Below are positions 61,100 through 64,000 of a DNA stretch of 64,000 nucleotides, in pieces. Position 1 is the stretch's first letter; each line of letters opens with the position of its first letter. Source of the stretch: Monosporascus cannonballus (lineage: Eukaryota; Ascomycota; Sordariomycetes; Xylariales); NCBI GenBank assembly GCA_004154925.1, contig QJNS01000193.1, positions 1 through 64,000 on the forward strand. The letters are read 5' to 3'. A program made the position numbers and the translations under genes. The notes under the pieces were generated by a model. That model ran no database searches. It saw only the letters and a program-made list of their open reading frames with translations, and was not told where the DNA came from.

Positions 61100-61318
61100 T
61101 TTATTTTCGAAATTGAATGAAAGCTAATGCAGGCCACGACAAGCTAATGGAACCGAATAGGCTTAAGGCCAAAGGCTATACCATCTTCTGTAAGAGTAGG
61201 CCGGATGTTATAAAATAGAATAACGAATAAAAAGGAAGGGGGAAACGGTTCCGTCGGCGGAAGCGAGATGGAGGAGCATCTTGGCCTGCATTAGCTTTCA
61301 GTCAATTTCGAGAATTAA
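61100..61318. mobile_element. MITE-like element with about 38-bp inverted repeats
   Basis: Left arm TTCGAAATTGAATGAAAGCT (61106 onward) continuing AATGCAGGCCA mirrors the right arm at about 61281-61318 with few mismatches. The element would be 219 bp with TA on each side (61098-61099 and 61319-61320), as in Tc1/mariner-derived MITEs. No coding capacity. It ends about 140 bp before the lactonase ATG and so sits in its promoter. Confidence 0.7.
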
Positions 61319-61365
61319 TACAGGTCAGTAATCCCATGACAGAGTAGTATTAAGACAACCTTCCC

Positions 61366-61454
61366 CTCGAGTCTACCAACTTCCCGGGTCCCCCCACACT
61401 CTTTCACACCCACCACCGTCCCTCCTCCAACTAACCGTGAGAGCTGCCAACAAC
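61366..61454 (+). promoter_or_regulatory. Pyrimidine-rich leader before the lactonase start
   Basis: A stretch of about 70 bases composed mainly of C and T (CCCCCCACACTCTTTCACAC and onward to CCTCCTCCAACTAACC) directly precedes the ATG. CT-rich tracts are common at transcription starts of highly expressed filamentous fungal genes. No TATA box is evident. Role is inference. Confidence 0.4.
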
Positions 61455-62933
61455 ATGCTGCTTAACTCCCTCTCCGCCGGACTGCTGTCCCTGCTCCTGG
61501 CGACGCCGTCGTCCGCCGTGCTGCTCTGGGCGACCTCGTACAACGACCACACGGTCACGTCGCTGAACCTCAAGGGCCGGGAGCTCAAGACCGTCGCGAA
61601 GTCCACGGACTGCGGCTCGGAACCCACCTGGCTGACCCTGAACAAGGGCCAGTCGGTCCTCTACTGCCTCAACGAGGGATGGGGCGGTGCATCCTCCATA
61701 ACCTCCTACAGGACGCTGGCGGATGGGACTCTGGAGACCTTGGACGTCCTCCCCGTCCTCAAGAGTCCCGTTAGCTCTACCCTGTACGGCCCTAACAAGA
61801 GCGGATTGGCTATCGCGCATTAGTGAGTGGTTTCTTCATCCCTCAACCCCATGTCTTGGCACGGGATGCTTCGGAGGTACAATGAAGTGAAACGCGCACC
61901 ACCGTCATCAGATATGAGAACGTCCAATAAGCGGGGATTCTTGGATCTCATCTGCTAACGTCCGCTTTAGCGACACCTCCACATTCAGCACGTTCTCCGT
62001 GGGAGACGTAAGGGAGCTGGCCCTCGCTCAGAACGAGACCTACACCCTCGCCAAGCCGGGCCCCGTGCCCGATCGCCAGTCCGTGCCGCACCTCCACGAC
62101 GCCATCCTCGACCCCACGGGCAAGTTCATCCTGTCGCCAGACCTGGGCGCGGACCTGGTCCGCGTCTACGCGGTCAAGCCCGACTCGATCGAGTGGACGG
62201 AGCTGGACCCCGTCAAGGCCGCCCCGGGCTCGGGGCCCCGCCACGGCGCCTTCGCCGTCGCCGGCAAGAGGACCTTCTTCTACCTGCTCAACGAGCTGTC
62301 CAACACCATTACCGGGTACCGGGTCACGTACAAGGCCGGGTCGGCGCTGGAGTTCGTCCGGATCTTCGACGTCAGCTCCCATGGCCCCGGCGGCAGCGTG
62401 CCTAAGGGCACGCTCGCCGCTGAGATCGAGGTCTCGGTAAGTTACTTGCCCCCGCGGCCGCCGCGGGGGGCGGGNNNNNNNNNNCCCCGGGCCCCCCCCC
62501 CCCCCCAACACACACACAAACACCGTTGGTCACTTCAATAGATGATGCCACGAGTTCTAACGTGATATGACGCGATGCATAGCCCGACCAGCGCTTCGTG
62601 CTCATCTCATCTCGCTTCGAGAACTCCCTCACGATCCCGAACTTCGACAAGGCGAACAGCACGAGGCTCCCGTCGGACCCCATCGTGTCGTTCAAGATCG
62701 ACCGGAGCGGCGCGCTCGAGCTCGTGCAGGAGGCGCCGGCCGGCGGCCGGAACCCCCGCGGCTTCTCGCTCAACAGGGCCGGCACCCTCGTCGCCTCGGC
62801 CCTGCAGGACGACAACCGCGTCGTCATCATCGAGCGCGACGTCCGGTCCGGCAGGCTGGGCAAGATCGTGGCCTGGGCCACCGTCGGGGAGGGCCAGGGC
62901 AACGGGCCCAGCTACGTCCTCTTTAACGAGTAG
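61455..62933 (+). CDS. Secreted lactonase-type seven-bladed beta-propeller protein
   Basis: Three exons, 61455-61822, 61971-62436 and 62583-62933, give 394 aa. Intron 1 has donor GTGAGT, branch CTAAC and acceptor TTTAG; intron 2 has donor GTAAGT, branch CTAAC and acceptor CATAG; both joints keep frame. A signal peptide (MLLNSLSAGLLSLLLATPSSA) precedes the propeller. Family words of the 6-phosphogluconolactonase/carboxymuconate cyclase-like lactonases are present: HDAILDPTGKFILSPDLGAD then LVRVY, GSGPRHGAF, SPDQRFVLISSR, GGRNPRGFSLN and NGPSYVLFNE at the end. Length is typical. Known relatives act on sugar lactones or muconolactones; a secreted fungal member probably works outside the cell or in the vacuole on an unidentified lactone. 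The ATG at 61455 is chosen over an upstream GTG because it starts the signal peptide. Confidence 0.88.
62475..62484. other. Assembly gap (10 N) in intron 2 of the lactonase gene
   Basis: Ten N sit between a GC-only stretch (GCGGCCGCCGCGGGGGGCGG) and a C-homopolymer followed by CACACACACA. The true length may differ from ten bases. It lies wholly within the intron, so the protein is unaffected. Confidence 0.97.
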
Positions 62934-63590
62934 GTCGGGCGTGTGTGCCGCTCCGCTTGCAGGGGTAGCTCACTGGGTGACGGCGCTCAATGTATATAAA
63001 GCTCCGTGTCTAAGGGGTGAATCAAAAACTGAAGTTCAGTAAAGATGTTCTCCCAGCTAGTGACTCCATCTCATATTATAAACAGTGGTGTCTTGTCAGG
63101 GGTTAAGGGAGCGTGCGCATCACTGAGGGGACGCTAAGCTTTCTATGCGTCATTTCTACGCAATCGCCACGGGGCCGCTGCGGGGTGATTGCTATATAGG
63201 TAGTTGCTCATTCCCCTCTCAGGGGAAGAAGGGCAAGTTTCAGACTAGTCCTTAACATACACCTATTGTTCCTCTCACTCTGATCCCAAAAACAACCGAC
63301 ACGTCTCCCCGCCCGAGTTCGGCTCAGTCTGGAGATGAAGCGCTGATAATTTGGAGCACTGCAGCCAAATACGTCTTGGCAAACCATACGTGAGTCTTTT
63401 GCCGAGGTCCAAGTGCTTAGTTTAAAACTCTTAAGGCAATCCTGACCCATCTCCAAGGGCATCGCTAAGCCTTGTCGAGCTCGAATTTGGGCTTTGTAGC
63501 AAAGCGAATAATAACTCCGCCGGGGTGATGTTCTCACCTGTCTTGCCTTGTCTGTCTCCTTCTAGGGTGCTTGTGAACTAGAAAGTCCAT
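62934..63590. other. Downstream intergenic region
   Basis: No gene recognised. A minus-strand frame at 63208-63537 has no domain and is not called. Confidence 0.4.
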
Positions 63591-63591
63591 C

Positions 63592-63775
63592 CGTGCCCCA
63601 GTGGATGGGGCTCTTGCTTTCGGCACACGGCAGGGTCGCCATTGAACTCGCTGATGCATTCGGTGCCGTCTCAGCAGTTGGGGTTCAGGGCGTCGGATGC
63701 CTGGCCGTCGGATATACAGTGGAGCTGGGCGAGAGCCGGGCTAGATAACACGGTGGCGTGGTGAAGTGGAGCTTC
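63592..63775 (-). pseudogene. Relict of a small cysteine-rich secreted protein
   Basis: On the minus strand a short frame shows a hydrophobic, signal-peptide-like end (VLSSPALAQ) followed by a small domain with spaced cysteines (LHCISDGQASDALNPNC, a TGA stop, DGTECISEFNGDPAVCRK). The nearest ATG (63776 region) is in a different frame. Stop plus frame mismatch make it broken as it stands; undetected introns or an assembly error are alternatives. Small secreted cysteine-rich proteins of fungi are often effectors or antimicrobial proteins, but no specific family is recognised. Confidence 0.4.
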
Positions 63776-64000
63776 ATTGAGGTATTGGCCTGGATATGTT
63801 AAAGGCTCTAAACCAGTTTGAAGTAAGGTATATTGTGGACTAAGCTCCAAAGATGCTTAGTTGAAGTCGGCGCGGGCGTCATGGAATGGCCGAAGCACTC
63901 GAGGATTATACCATCCAAGAGGCTTTCCCGTTATCATAACACAGCCATCAGGAGGATATGCCGTTCAGACAACTGATTATGTCCATCACCTATCCTGATC

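Overview
The window is from a filamentous ascomycete (Pezizomycotina, probably a sordariomycete). GC-rich genes with short introns (GT...CTAAC...AG) flank a block of about 48 kb of extremely AT-rich DNA made of LTR retrotransposons ruined by RIP-like C-to-T / G-to-A mutation. Nothing prokaryotic, and no rRNA, tRNA or CRISPR, was seen. The exact species cannot be told from the sequence.

Left arm (1-2705): a broken squalene synthase (ERG9-like) relict on the minus strand, split by a 341-bp solo LTR with a perfect 5-bp target-site duplication (TSD), followed by the first half of ORF1 of a Tad-like LINE.

Centre (2706-52256): one 49.5-kb nested insertion inside that LINE ORF. Target-site duplications let the whole hierarchy be read. 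A copia element (TSD AAGAG, about 5.8 kb once its guests are removed) contains: (a) a chromodomain gypsy, Gypsy-3B (TSD AGACC), which holds a second member of its own family, Gypsy-3A (TSD GATGC/AATGC, itself carrying a solo LTR), and an inverted gypsy, Gypsy-4 (TSD ATTAA), which in turn holds Gypsy-5 (TSD ATTTG) and a solo LTR (TSD ATAAC); (b) a Tc1/mariner element in the integrase region (TSD TA); (c) a second Tc1/mariner element inside the copia 3' LTR (TSD TA), which holds Gypsy-1 (TSD TTTAC), Gypsy-2 (TSD TATTT) and a solo LTR (TSD GCACG). Removing the guests rejoins the hosts in frame: the LINE ORF1, the copia integrase and the mariner transposase all read across their junctions. In the RIP-mutated DNA the surviving cytosines lie mostly in CpG, so mutation appears to have hit CpA, CpT and CpC and spared CpG.

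Right arm (52257-64000): the second half of the LINE ORF1 plus the start of its ORF2 endonuclease, a short-chain dehydrogenase relict, a MITE-like inverted-repeat element, then three genes on the plus strand: a PGAP4-like membrane glycosyltransferase (55777-57225), an N-acyl-D-amino-acid deacylase-like amidohydrolase (58207-59964) and a secreted three-exon lactonase-type beta-propeller protein (61455-62933) with a second MITE-like element in its promoter and a 10-N assembly gap in intron 2. A broken small cysteine-rich secreted-protein relict lies near the right edge. The three genes do not form an obvious pathway or cluster.
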